In this document: one piece after another, positions 1-5,492 of the stretch
Layout of the letters: each line of letters starts with the position of its first letter
How positions within the stretch are numbered: position 1 is the first letter of the stretch
Assembly: GCA_021202575.1 (NCBI GenBank)
Contig: JAJQCU010000354.1
Coordinates: 1-9,753, forward strand
From: Lachnospiraceae bacterium
Lineage (GTDB): Bacteria > Bacillota > Clostridia > Lachnospirales > Lachnospiraceae
Reading direction: 5' to 3'
Length of the DNA: 9,753 bases
The notes under the pieces: generated by a model
What the model was told of the DNA's origin: nothing
What the model saw: only the letters and a program-made list of their open reading frames with translations
The model's database searches: none
Made by a program: the position numbers and the translations under genes

Positions 1-131
1 GGCTTGTAAAGCGTCTCAATCATTTTTTAATTTAAAGTGCTGAATGTGTCGTTATTCTGCAAGGTCGAGGAAGGAGGTGCTTTTTATATAAAACCAGGAA
101 TTTCAGAAAAAGAGATTACTCAAGGCTGCTG

Positions 132-160
132 TTGACAATAGATAACTAATATGTTATCTT
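132..160 (+). promoter_or_regulatory. Promoter with overlapping palindromic operator for the toxin-antitoxin pair
   Basis: A consensus -35 box TTGACA (132-137) is followed after 17 bases by TATCTT (155-160), a 4/6 match to a -10 box. An inverted repeat, AGATAAC (140-146) and GTTATCT (153-159) around a 6-base centre, fills the spacer and most of the -10 box. That is where a dimeric Xre-type antitoxin would bind to repress its own operon. Transcription would start near 167, leaving a leader of about 14 bases. The promoter boxes and repeat are seen directly; autorepression is inferred from the behaviour of HigA-type antitoxins. Confidence 0.6.
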
Positions 161-180
161 GAAAGAAAGAGAATGAGGGG

Positions 181-546
181 ATGTTCGAAGTAATATTTTA
201 TACCGATAAAAATGGAAATTCGGAGATTGTTGATTACTTAGACCAATTAAAAAAAGAAAGCAAAACCAGTAAAAACGCTAAAATAAACAGAGAAAAGATT
301 TTGGCTTATATTTCTGTCTTGGCTGAATGCGGGACGAGGATAGGGGAGCCATATGTGAAGCACATTGAAGGCGAGATATGGGAATTAAGACCATTAAAAA
401 ACCGTGTGTTTTTCTTTTACTGGGGAAATAATACATTTGTTCTTTTGCATCATTATGTGAAACGGTCACAGAAAATGCCTCCAAAAGAATTGGCAAGGGC
501 AAAGAAAAAATGGAAAGATTTTATGGCAAGGAGTGAAAAGGCGTGA
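181..546 (+). CDS. HigB/RelE-type toxin of a type II toxin-antitoxin system (Gp49-like family)
   Basis: This 121-residue protein has the layout of phage-derived Gp49-like/HigB toxins, which are RelE-superfamily mRNA interferases that act at the ribosome. The start MFEVIFYTDKNG is the usual N-terminal strand and turn of the family. The segment from about residue 66 to 113 (IWELRPLKNRVFFFYW, then FVLLHHYVKRSQKMP and ELARAKKKW) carries the typical ELR, strand, and basic Lys/Arg-rich C-terminal helix. The length is normal and the frame is intact. The start codon is preceded by GAGGGG lying almost against it, so the ribosome binding site is poorly spaced. The stop overlaps the antitoxin start by 4 bases, which implies translational coupling in the toxin-first order typical of higBA. 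The gene is visibly richer in A and T than the housekeeping genes nearby, consistent with horizontal gain. The specific activity is inferred from family membership. Confidence 0.85.
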   Translation: MFEVIFYTDKNGNSEIVDYLDQLKKESKTSKNAKINREKILAYISVLAECGTRIGEPYVKHIEGEIWELRPLKNRVFFFYWGNNTFVLLHHYVKRSQKMPPKELARAKKKWKDFMARSEKA

Positions 547-821
547 AAAAAGTAAGATCCTTTGCAGAATACATGGCGGATGAGGAGAGGGTATCGCCGC
601 AGGAGAGGGAAAAAGTTAAATTTGAGGCGGATTTAATAAAAAAAATGGTGGAGGCGCGGGAGGCGAAAGGATTGTCGCAAAGGCAGCTTGCAGAGCTCAG
701 TGGAGTGAAACAACCGGCAATTGCGCGGATTGAGAGCCTGAAGTCCACGCCGCAGATTGATACATTGCTGAAATTGCTTGCGCCATTGGGGTATACATTG
801 CAGATTTGCGAAAAAAAATAG
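543..821 (+). CDS. HigA-type antitoxin, Xre-family helix-turn-helix protein
   Basis: This 92-residue protein would neutralise the preceding toxin and repress the shared operon. An Xre/Cro-type helix-turn-helix spans about residues 44-66 (LSQRQLAELSGVKQPAIARI), followed by a short helix (TLLKLLAPLGYTLQI) that is characteristic of HigA-like antitoxins. The N-terminal 40 residues are charged (FAEYMADEERVSPQEREKV) and probably form the toxin-contacting or dimer arm. The start is GTG in a GTGA overlap with the toxin stop, and no in-frame ATG lies closer upstream. The binding site is probably the palindrome at 140-159. The pair sits alone between the window edge and a convergent gene, so it looks like a small acquired module. 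Confidence 0.85.
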   Translation: MKKVRSFAEYMADEERVSPQEREKVKFEADLIKKMVEAREAKGLSQRQLAELSGVKQPAIARIESLKSTPQIDTLLKLLAPLGYTLQICEKK

Positions 822-880
822 ATGGTCGGGTCGGCCATTCAGCAATCTAAATGTTGCGGCAGATATAAGAATAAGATGAA

Positions 881-1930
881 TCAGAGAAAACCCGCGTCCT
901 CAAAATCCGGGATAAAGCTCTCCTTGGCGGTTTTGCCTTCCTGAATATAGGCATTTTCTATTCCCAGGGTGAGGGCGTAGTCTACCAGGGAATTGTATTC
1001 ATAGGAGGTAACACGGCGGTTGAGCTCCGGGCAGCCGGCAAGCTGAGCGGGCTGGGGCGTATACTGATTCATGATGGAAATGTAAATATTGTCGCCGTAG
1101 GTCGTGTGGAGATATTCCAGCACGGCCTTTCCGTCTTTCAGGCAGCCGGGAAGAAGGAGATAACGGACTAAGACGCCGCGGGTCATCAAGGGTTCGGCGA
1201 CGCAGACGTCATTCTGCCCGGCGGTTTTGTCCTGCTTTTCGACGGGGCCGTGAGGCCTGTCAGCTGCTTTAGCAAATAACGGCTTCCCCGCCTGCCGGTA
1301 CATTTCAGTCAGGGCGGCCTTCGCAATTTCCGGATAGTCCGGGGCGTGAGAATATCTGGCGGCCAGAGCGGGAGACATATATTTGAAATCCGGCATGTAG
1401 ATGTCCACCAGGCCGTCCAGAAGCTTCAGGGCGTCCGGCAGCTCGTAGCCGCTGCTGTTGTAGACAATGGGCAGGGTCAGGCCGTCCGCCTTTGCCAGAA
1501 GGAGAGCCTGTCGAATTTGGGGCACATAATGACTGGGAGTGACCAGATTGATGTTGTGGGCGCCGGCCTGCTGGAGGCGTAAAAAGACCTGCGCCAGACC
1601 GGAAGGAGTGAGCCTTTTTCCACGCAGCGGGAAATTGCTGCCGCGACGGTTGGAGGCATCGGATGATTGTTGGACGATAGTTTTTGTGTTTTGCGCGCTT
1701 CCTGCGGACCCCAGCGCAATTGTATGGTTTTGGCAGTAGACGCATTTCAGATTGCAGCCCATGAAAAAAACAGTGCCGGAGCCGTTTGAACCGCTGAGAC
1801 AGGGTTCCTCCCACATATGAAGGGAGGCTCTGGCGACATAAATTTCATTGGGTACACCGCAGAATCCGACATTTCCCGCGGATCTGTCAGCTTTGCAGTT
1901 TCTGGGACAGAGGGCACACAGCTCAGACAT
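881..1930 (-). CDS. Radical SAM protein related to pyruvate formate-lyase activating enzyme (PflX/COG1313 type)
   Basis: With the chosen start the protein has 349 residues. The radical SAM motif CxxxCxxC is at C59, C63 and C66 (CNLKCVYCQNH) and would hold a 4Fe-4S cluster for SAM cleavage. A second cysteine set near the N-terminus (C5, C8, C12, C24, within CALCPRNC...GFCG) is typical of this subfamily. Conserved core strings GAHNINLVTPSHYVPQI (about 123-139), DIYMPDFKY and RGVLVRYLLLPG support the assignment. The substrate is unknown; family relatives are often annotated as glycyl-radical activases without proof. Two stretches rich in polar residues, about 74-105 and 219-248, look like insertions relative to the usual compact form. 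I chose the ATG at 1930 because AAAGGAG lies 4 bases upstream and the cysteine motif begins right after it; an upstream in-frame extension to 2065 would run into the SRP RNA gene. No confident promoter is seen. It converges with the antitoxin gene. Confidence 0.85.
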   Translation of the reverse strand: MSELCALCPRNCKADRSAGNVGFCGVPNEIYVARASLHMWEEPCLSGSNGSGTVFFMGCNLKCVYCQNHTIALGSAGSAQNTKTIVQQSSDASNRRGSNFPLRGKRLTPSGLAQVFLRLQQAGAHNINLVTPSHYVPQIRQALLLAKADGLTLPIVYNSSGYELPDALKLLDGLVDIYMPDFKYMSPALAARYSHAPDYPEIAKAALTEMYRQAGKPLFAKAADRPHGPVEKQDKTAGQNDVCVAEPLMTRGVLVRYLLLPGCLKDGKAVLEYLHTTYGDNIYISIMNQYTPQPAQLAGCPELNRRVTSYEYNSLVDYALTLGIENAYIQEGKTAKESFIPDFEDAGFL

Positions 1931-2020
1931 GGGACTCCTTTCCGGAAAAGTCATGGGCGGGGCGTTATAAGCGCGGCATGCCGCACACCACACAGAATAA
2001 ACGCAATGAAAGAATATTTC

Positions 2021-2035
2021 TGAAGAAAAATGAAA
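2021..2035 (-). terminator. T-rich tract ending the SRP RNA
   Basis: Directly after the closing GCGC of the terminal helix, the minus strand reads TTTCATTTTTCTTC. The long terminal stem of the SRP RNA followed by this tract can act as an intrinsic terminator. The T run is interrupted by single C and A residues, so efficiency is uncertain. Confidence 0.5.
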
Positions 2036-2234
2036 GCGCATCGACTGGGGGAGAAACTCCTGCACGTTACCACCCGCACAGCTCCGCCAGGCTACCTTAC
2101 GTCACAAGGAAATTCTGCTTAGTGCTGCTTCGTTCCCGACCTGACACGGTTCGCAGGTTCGCTTTGCGTAAGACCCAAACTTCATCACTGCACGAAATGG
2201 CCGGCTGCAGGAGCCTCCGCCCCAATCAATGCGC
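2036..2234 (-). ncRNA. ffs: Signal recognition particle RNA (4.5S/scRNA)
   Basis: On the minus strand, positions 2146 to 2125 read GTCAGGTCGGGAACGAAGCAGC. This is the SRP domain IV hairpin: the GTCAGG / AAGCAGC internal loop capped by a GGAA tetraloop at 2136-2133. Flanking strings TTTGGGTCTTACGC and GTAAGGTAGCCTGGC match the shape of Bacillus scRNA at the same places. The 5' end GCGCATTGATTGGGG (from 2234) pairs without mismatch, allowing G-U, with CCCCAGTCGATGCGC at the 3' end (to 2036). CTCCTGCA further in pairs with TGCAGGAG. The predicted transcription start, 7 bases past the -10 box, falls exactly on the first base of this helix. The RNA would be about 199 bases and rod-shaped, with no recognisable 5' Alu domain. 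It pairs with the Ffh protein in membrane targeting. The T-rich tract after 2036 can terminate transcription. Confidence 0.93.
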
Positions 2235-2240
2235 TTATTT

Positions 2241-2269
2241 ATCTTATACAAAATTCTTTTGCTTGTCAA
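2241..2269 (-). promoter_or_regulatory. Promoter of the SRP RNA gene
   Basis: On the minus strand a perfect TTGACA (2269-2264) is followed after exactly 17 bases by TAAGAT (2246-2241), which is itself part of TATAAGAT. The predicted start near 2234 coincides with the base of the SRP RNA terminal helix. This is a strong housekeeping-sigma promoter, as expected for an abundant stable RNA. Confidence 0.8.
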
Positions 2270-2285
2270 TGAAAAGTTTGCCTCT

Positions 2286-2316
2286 CGGCTATCTCGGCTA
2301 TCTCTATCAGCTATCT
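2286..2316. repeat. Short tandem repeat, 9-base unit C(G/A)GCTATCT
   Basis: Two adjacent perfect copies of CGGCTATCT lie at 2286-2294 and 2295-2303. A third, CAGCTATCT, lies at 2308-2316 after a 4-base insert, and CAGC follows. The array sits between the SRP RNA promoter and the diverged repeat at 2320-2378. No function can be read from it. Confidence 0.6.
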
Positions 2317-2319
2317 CAG

Positions 2320-2378
2320 CGTTACTATTCGCAGCCGATTCCACTTCATATGCGCAAAAGCACAGCTTATCTTTTGGC
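2320..2378 (-). repeat. Shortened copy of an intergenic dispersed element (copy B)
   Basis: Read on the minus strand, this stretch contains three blocks in the same order as the + strand element at 3912-4033. They are GCCAAAAGATAAGC (11 of 14 matching), GTGCTTTTGCGCATATG (16 of 17) and GGCTGCGAATAGTAACG (16 of 17). Compared with the longer copy it lacks about 12 bases between the first and second blocks and most of the interior between the second and third. The shared order makes chance similarity unlikely. It lies in the gap between the esterase gene and the SRP RNA promoter. Confidence 0.65.
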
Positions 2379-2435
2379 TTATATGGGGGAAGTGACTGAT
2401 TCTCAGCTGACTTGACAGCCAACACGACTCCGCAC

Positions 2436-3179
2436 TCAATGATTGCTGTCATTCAAAAACGCGGCCTCCGCGGCAAGTCCGCGCGAAGAATCTTCTCCCC
2501 AGTCCAGCAGCAGATCAGCGTAGACGCCGCCCAGAGCCTTCAGCCCTCTGGCAATGCAGCCGGCGAACACCACGGCTCCGTTGTATTGCAGGTGGCTGTT
2601 GTCCGCCTTGCCCTCGGGGCAGGAGGGATAGATCCCGGCGGGTACATGCATAAACCACCTCTTTGTCCCTTCCGGCCCGGCTTCTTCCATTTCCGCCCGG
2701 CTCATGGCGTTCAGGTCAATCAGGGGAACGTTTTCTTCCCCGGCGGTCTGCTTCATGCCCGCCACATAATCGCCGTGCTCCCCCTTCGTCAGTTTCCCGT
2801 CCTCTGCGAAAAAACGGCGCTCCAGCGGCGTGATCAGAACCGGGTACGCGCCCTTATTGCGGGCCACGTCAATGTAGATTTTCAGATTTTCCTTAAAAGT
2901 GGAATAAGGCTCCGTATAGCGGGCGGGGTCCTTGATTTTTTCATCGTTGTGACCGAATTGAATGAAAAAGAAATCTCCCTCTGAGATCACGGCATCGATA
3001 AGGGCGAGCCGCCCCTCATCCAGGAAGCTTTTGGTGCTTCTGCCGTTTCTGGCCCGGTTGATTACCTCCACGCCGGGCTTTAAGAACAGGTGCATGGCCT
3101 GTCCGATGCCCGCGTAGGGATAGGTGGTGATGTCATTGTACTGTACGGTGGAATCTCCCGCCCAATAAATTTTTGCCAT
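2436..3179 (-). CDS. SGNH/GDSL-family esterase, rhamnogalacturonan acetylesterase-like (CE12 type)
   Basis: With the chosen start this is a 247-residue hydrolase. All four SGNH blocks are visible: GDS with the nucleophile S10 (YWAGDSTVQ), the glycine block around residues 41-49 (NRARNGRST), GHND at 76-79 with the oxyanion-hole N78, and the D193-x-x-H196 pair (DNSHLQYNG). The GDST start and the NxAxNGRST block are most like enzymes that remove acetyl groups from pectin rhamnogalacturonan. There is no signal peptide, so it probably acts in the cytoplasm on imported oligosaccharides. No other pectin gene is in view, so the substrate remains inference. The ATG at 3179 is preceded by AAGGAGG with 5-base spacing; a start at 3224 would add 15 residues without a binding site. 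It follows tadA by 56 bases on the same strand and is probably co-transcribed with it. Confidence 0.85.
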   Translation of the reverse strand: MAKIYWAGDSTVQYNDITTYPYAGIGQAMHLFLKPGVEVINRARNGRSTKSFLDEGRLALIDAVISEGDFFFIQFGHNDEKIKDPARYTEPYSTFKENLKIYIDVARNKGAYPVLITPLERRFFAEDGKLTKGEHGDYVAGMKQTAGEENVPLIDLNAMSRAEMEEAGPEGTKRWFMHVPAGIYPSCPEGKADNSHLQYNGAVVFAGCIARGLKALGGVYADLLLDWGEDSSRGLAAEAAFLNDSNH

Positions 3180-3235
3180 AGAGACCTCCTTGATTGAAAA
3201 ATGGAAAGAAAAAGGTACCGGCATATCACTGCGTT

Positions 3236-3751
3236 TTATGCCTCAGAGCCCTGAAAAATGGTATCCGTATTTTGCCTTTTCTTCTTTTGTCTCAGTTCAG
3301 TAAAAAATTTTGTCAGCATTTCGCTACACTGCGTCTGTAAAACTCCGTAAGTGATCTCAGCCTGATGATTAAAGCGGGGCTCCTGCAACAGATTGTAGAC
3401 GGAGCCCGCGCAGCCCGCTTTGGCGTTCATAGCGCCGATGACCACTCTTGGAATCCGGGCCTGGACGATGGCTCCCGCGCACATCTGGCAGGGCTCCAGG
3501 GTCACGTATAAGGTGCATTCCTCCAGCCGCCAGTCGCCCACAATCCGGGCGGCTTTTCTGATGGCGGCAATCTCCGCGTGGGCGAGGACGCTTTTGTCGG
3601 TATTGCGGCGGTTGTAGCCTCTGGCGATGATTTTTCCCCCCAGCGTGATGACGCAGCCAATGGGAACCTCGTCCAGAGCAGCGGCTTTCCGGGCCTGCCG
3701 GAGGGCTTCCGTCATGAATTGTTCATCGGGGGTCAAGGTGGTATTGCGCAT
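3236..3751 (-). CDS. tadA: tRNA(Arg) adenosine-34 deaminase TadA
   Basis: TadA converts the wobble adenosine of tRNA-Arg(ACG) to inosine and is usually essential. The 171-residue product has the complete zinc deaminase signature: H58-A-E60 (AHAEIAAIRKAAR), where E60 is the proton shuttle, and PCQMCAGA with zinc ligands C88 and C91. The family strings DEVPIGCVI, LYVTLEPC and the following ARIPRVVIGA and GCAGSVYNLL are all present. The C-terminal KKKRQ tail fits an RNA-binding protein. The ATG at 3751 is the likely start, although its ribosome binding site is weak; a TTG at 3778 is an alternative that lacks any binding site. In Bacillus tadA precedes the SRP RNA gene and dnaX. Here it precedes an esterase and then the SRP RNA, and runs away from dnaX. 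Confidence 0.93.
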   Translation of the reverse strand: MRNTTLTPDEQFMTEALRQARKAAALDEVPIGCVITLGGKIIARGYNRRNTDKSVLAHAEIAAIRKAARIVGDWRLEECTLYVTLEPCQMCAGAIVQARIPRVVIGAMNAKAGCAGSVYNLLQEPRFNHQAEITYGVLQTQCSEMLTKFFTELRQKKKRQNTDTIFQGSEA

Positions 3752-3802
3752 TATATGGCAGCTTTCTGATTTAATCAAACAGGAAACGATTTCAGTCGCT
3801 TC

Positions 3803-3831
3803 AGTATATTATGGATTGCGGGGCCAGTGAA
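3803..3831 (-). promoter_or_regulatory. Candidate promoter for tadA and the esterase
   Basis: On the minus strand TTCACT (3831-3826) is followed after 17 bases by TATACT (3808-3803), a 5/6 match to the -10 consensus. Transcription would begin near 3796, about 45 bases before the tadA ATG. It is the only well-spaced pair seen upstream of tadA. Confidence 0.5.
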
Positions 3832-3911
3832 GCACATCGTGGGTGCAAGCTTATTTCGCTCTGAAAAAAATGTAGCAGAAAGAGACAGTAAATGCAAGGA
3901 ATTTTTGGCTT

Positions 3912-4033
3912 GCCGGAAAATAAGCGAAACGAAGACAGCGGGTGCTTTTGCGCATGTGGGCGCACCCGTAGGGTGTACCTTGTGTAAGCACGTTGAGCTT
4001 GCTTGTATTTTCCGATGGCTGTGAATAGTAACG
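3912..4033 (+). repeat. Structured intergenic dispersed element (copy A)
   Basis: This is the main content of the 488-base gap between tadA and pfkA. Its arms CGGAAAATA (3914-3922) and TATTTTCCG (4006-4014) are perfect reverse complements about 80 bases apart. The inside holds a smaller hairpin, CACCC-GTA-GGGTG, near 3963-3975. The outer block GGCTGTGAATAGTAACG (4017-4033) and the inner block GTGCTTTTGCGCATGTG (3942-3958) recur, inverted and diverged, at 2320-2378. No convincing reading frame is present. It looks like a non-coding repeat or a structured RNA unit between the divergent tadA and pfkA promoters. Its outer borders are uncertain. Confidence 0.6.
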
Positions 4034-4072
4034 AATAATAGTAAAATGTATTTTCGGGTTGGAAAGAAGTCA

Positions 4073-4101
4073 TTGTAAATAAGAAAAAAATGTGCTAGAT
4101 T
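4073..4101 (+). promoter_or_regulatory. Candidate extended -10 promoter for pfkA
   Basis: TTGTAA (4073-4078) and TAGATT (4096-4101) are 17 bases apart, each a 4/6 match to consensus. A TG one base upstream of the -10 box (4093-4094) gives an extended -10 element. Transcription would start near 4108 and give a leader of about 130 bases. Confidence 0.5.
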
Positions 4102-4115
4102 AAAAACAGCACGAA

Positions 4116-4144
4116 GGATACCGGCAATCCGGCCGCTGGTATCC
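4116..4144 (+). other. Hairpin in the pfkA 5' leader
   Basis: GGATACCGGC (4116-4125) pairs with GCTGGTATCC (4135-4144) over 10 base pairs including one G-U, with a 9-base loop. It begins just after the predicted transcription start and is not followed by a T run, so it is not a plain terminator. It could protect the mRNA 5' end or be part of a regulatory leader. A 10-base palindrome TGTAATTACA lies further on at 4176-4185. Confidence 0.4.
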
Positions 4145-4239
4145 GGCATGCCGCGGGGTTACAGTGTTCGGCATGTGTAATTACAAAAACCGGCAGAACC
4201 GGTAAAGAGGCTGAGAAATTTATTCTGGGAGGTAGAGTT

Positions 4240-5316
4240 ATGCTGAGAGTAGGCATGCTGACGAGCGGCGGCGACTGCCAGGCGCTGAACGCGGCGATGA
4301 GAGGTGTGGTAAAGACGCTTCTGAACATGAGCGATGAACCGCTGGAAATTTACGGGTTCCTGGACGGCTATCAGGGATTGATTTACAGCCGGTTTAAGAT
4401 GCTGACCGGTAAGGACTTTTCCGGTATTCTGACGGAGGGCGGCACCATGCTGGGCACCTCCAGGACGCCGTTTAAGGAGATCGAGAAGCCGGACGCCAAC
4501 GGATTGAATAAGGTGGACGCCATGCTGCAGAATTATTATAAGCTTCAGCTGGACTGCCTGGTGGTTCTGGGCGGCAACGGCACTCATAAGACTGCCAATC
4601 TGCTGAGGGAGAAGGGACTGAATATCATCACCCTTCCCAAGACCATAGACAACGATCTGTGGGGCACGGACATGACCTTTGGTTTCCAGTCCGCGGTGGA
4701 CATTGCCACCAACGCCATCGACTGCATTCATACCACAGCCGCTTCCCATGGCCGTGTGTTCATCGTGGAGGTCATGGGCCACAAGGTAGGGTGGCTGACG
4801 CTGAACGCCGGAATGGCCGGCGGCGCGGACATCATTCTGCTTCCCGAGATTCCCTACGATATCAATAAGGTCTGCAAAAAGATCGAGGAGAGGGACAAGA
4901 ACGGCAGCCGTTTCACCATCATCGCTGTGGCGGAGGGCGCCATTTCCAAGGAGGACGCCAAGCTGTCCAAGAAGGAAATGAAGAAGAAGATGGAGAATTA
5001 TCCCTATCCTTCCGTCTCCTATGAGGTGGCGGCGAAGATTCAGGAAAAGACCGGCCGCGAGGTGAGAGTGACTGTTCCTGGCCATGTGCAGCGCGGCGGA
5101 AGCCCCTGCCCCTATGACCGTGTGTTTGCCAGCCGTCTGGGCGCGGAAGCGGGCAAGCTGATCCTGGACAGGCAGTTTGGCTTTATGGTGGGCTATAAGG
5201 ACAGAGAGATTGTCCGCGTATCCCTGGAGGATGTGGCCGGCAAGCTGAAGTATCTGTCCCCGGACGCTACCATTATTCAGGAAGCGAAGATGCTGGGGAT
5301 TTCCTTCGGAGACTGA
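4240..5316 (+). CDS. pfkA: 6-phosphofructokinase, probably group III and ATP-using
   Basis: The enzyme phosphorylates fructose 6-phosphate to the 1,6-bisphosphate in glycolysis. The 358-residue protein has the phosphofructokinase motifs in order: TSGGDCQALNAAMRG (9-22), GGNGTHKTAN (111-120), PKTIDND (133-139) with catalytic D137, VEVMGHKVGW (176-185) and PGHVQRGGSP (280-289). At the two donor-determining sites it has glycine after GGN (G114, as in ATP enzymes; PPi enzymes have aspartate) and lysine in PKTIDND (K134, as in PPi enzymes). That G/K mix is known for ATP-dependent group III members, so ATP is the better guess. N113 replaces the metal-binding aspartate of the E. coli GGDG motif. It is longer than the roughly 320-residue Bacillus enzyme. 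The ATG has GGGAGG 7 bases upstream. It seems to be transcribed alone, from its own promoter to a hairpin after the stop. Confidence 0.93.
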   Translation: MLRVGMLTSGGDCQALNAAMRGVVKTLLNMSDEPLEIYGFLDGYQGLIYSRFKMLTGKDFSGILTEGGTMLGTSRTPFKEIEKPDANGLNKVDAMLQNYYKLQLDCLVVLGGNGTHKTANLLREKGLNIITLPKTIDNDLWGTDMTFGFQSAVDIATNAIDCIHTTAASHGRVFIVEVMGHKVGWLTLNAGMAGGADIILLPEIPYDINKVCKKIEERDKNGSRFTIIAVAEGAISKEDAKLSKKEMKKKMENYPYPSVSYEVAAKIQEKTGREVRVTVPGHVQRGGSPCPYDRVFASRLGAEAGKLILDRQFGFMVGYKDREIVRVSLEDVAGKLKYLSPDATIIQEAKMLGISFGD

Positions 5317-5342
5317 GGGAGAATCGGGAATTTGGTTTAGGG

Positions 5343-5367
5343 ACCGCCGGGTCAATAGCCCGGCGGT
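5343..5367 (+). terminator. Hairpin downstream of pfkA, probable terminator
   Basis: ACCGCCGGG (5343-5351) pairs perfectly with CCCGGCGGT (5359-5367) around a 7-base loop. Only TTG follows rather than a long T run, so termination may be partial, allowing read-through into dnaX. Confidence 0.55.
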
Positions 5368-5392
5368 TGCCATGAGAGAGATGTAAAATCTT

Positions 5393-5455
5393 TGCAGTCC
5401 GGCAGCCTGTTTGGATTGCATTATGACTGAGAGAGGCACAAAACTTTCTGCCTCT
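5393..5455 (+). other. Two hairpins in the dnaX leader
   Basis: TGCAGTCC (5393-5400) pairs with GGATTGCA (5413-5420), 8 base pairs with one G-U. AGAGGCA (5432-5438) pairs perfectly with TGCCTCT (5449-5455). Both precede the dnaX start. No convincing promoter was found between pfkA and dnaX, apart from an isolated TAAAAT at 5384-5389. The structures may belong to a leader or be incidental. Confidence 0.3.
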
Positions 5456-5492
5456 GCGTGTGGCCGGGAAGGCCTTGTCAGAAAGGGAGAGC

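Noticed and set aside
31..135. Short + strand frame ending FYIKPGISEKEITQGCC, with an AGGAGG-like stretch at 72-77
   Set aside because: It has no properly placed start codon after the binding site and is too short to match to any family. It might be a gene remnant, but nothing supports that firmly. The rest of 1-126 shows nothing else I can name.
822..880. Terminator between the convergent antitoxin and radical SAM genes
   Set aside because: Only a weak ATGG/CCAT pairing is present and there is no T run on either strand, so it does not meet the standard for a terminator.
2102..2452. Minus-strand open frame overlapping the end of the esterase gene, repeat copy B and the SRP RNA gene
   Set aside because: Its second half lies inside the SRP RNA and its promoter, and the first part runs through repeats. 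There is no ribosome binding site or family resemblance.
3775..4149. Minus-strand open frame of 124 codons in the tadA–pfkA gap
   Set aside because: It spans a promoter and the structured repeat element, has a composition unlike the neighbouring genes and shows no domain. It is better explained as a frame passing through non-coding repeat DNA.
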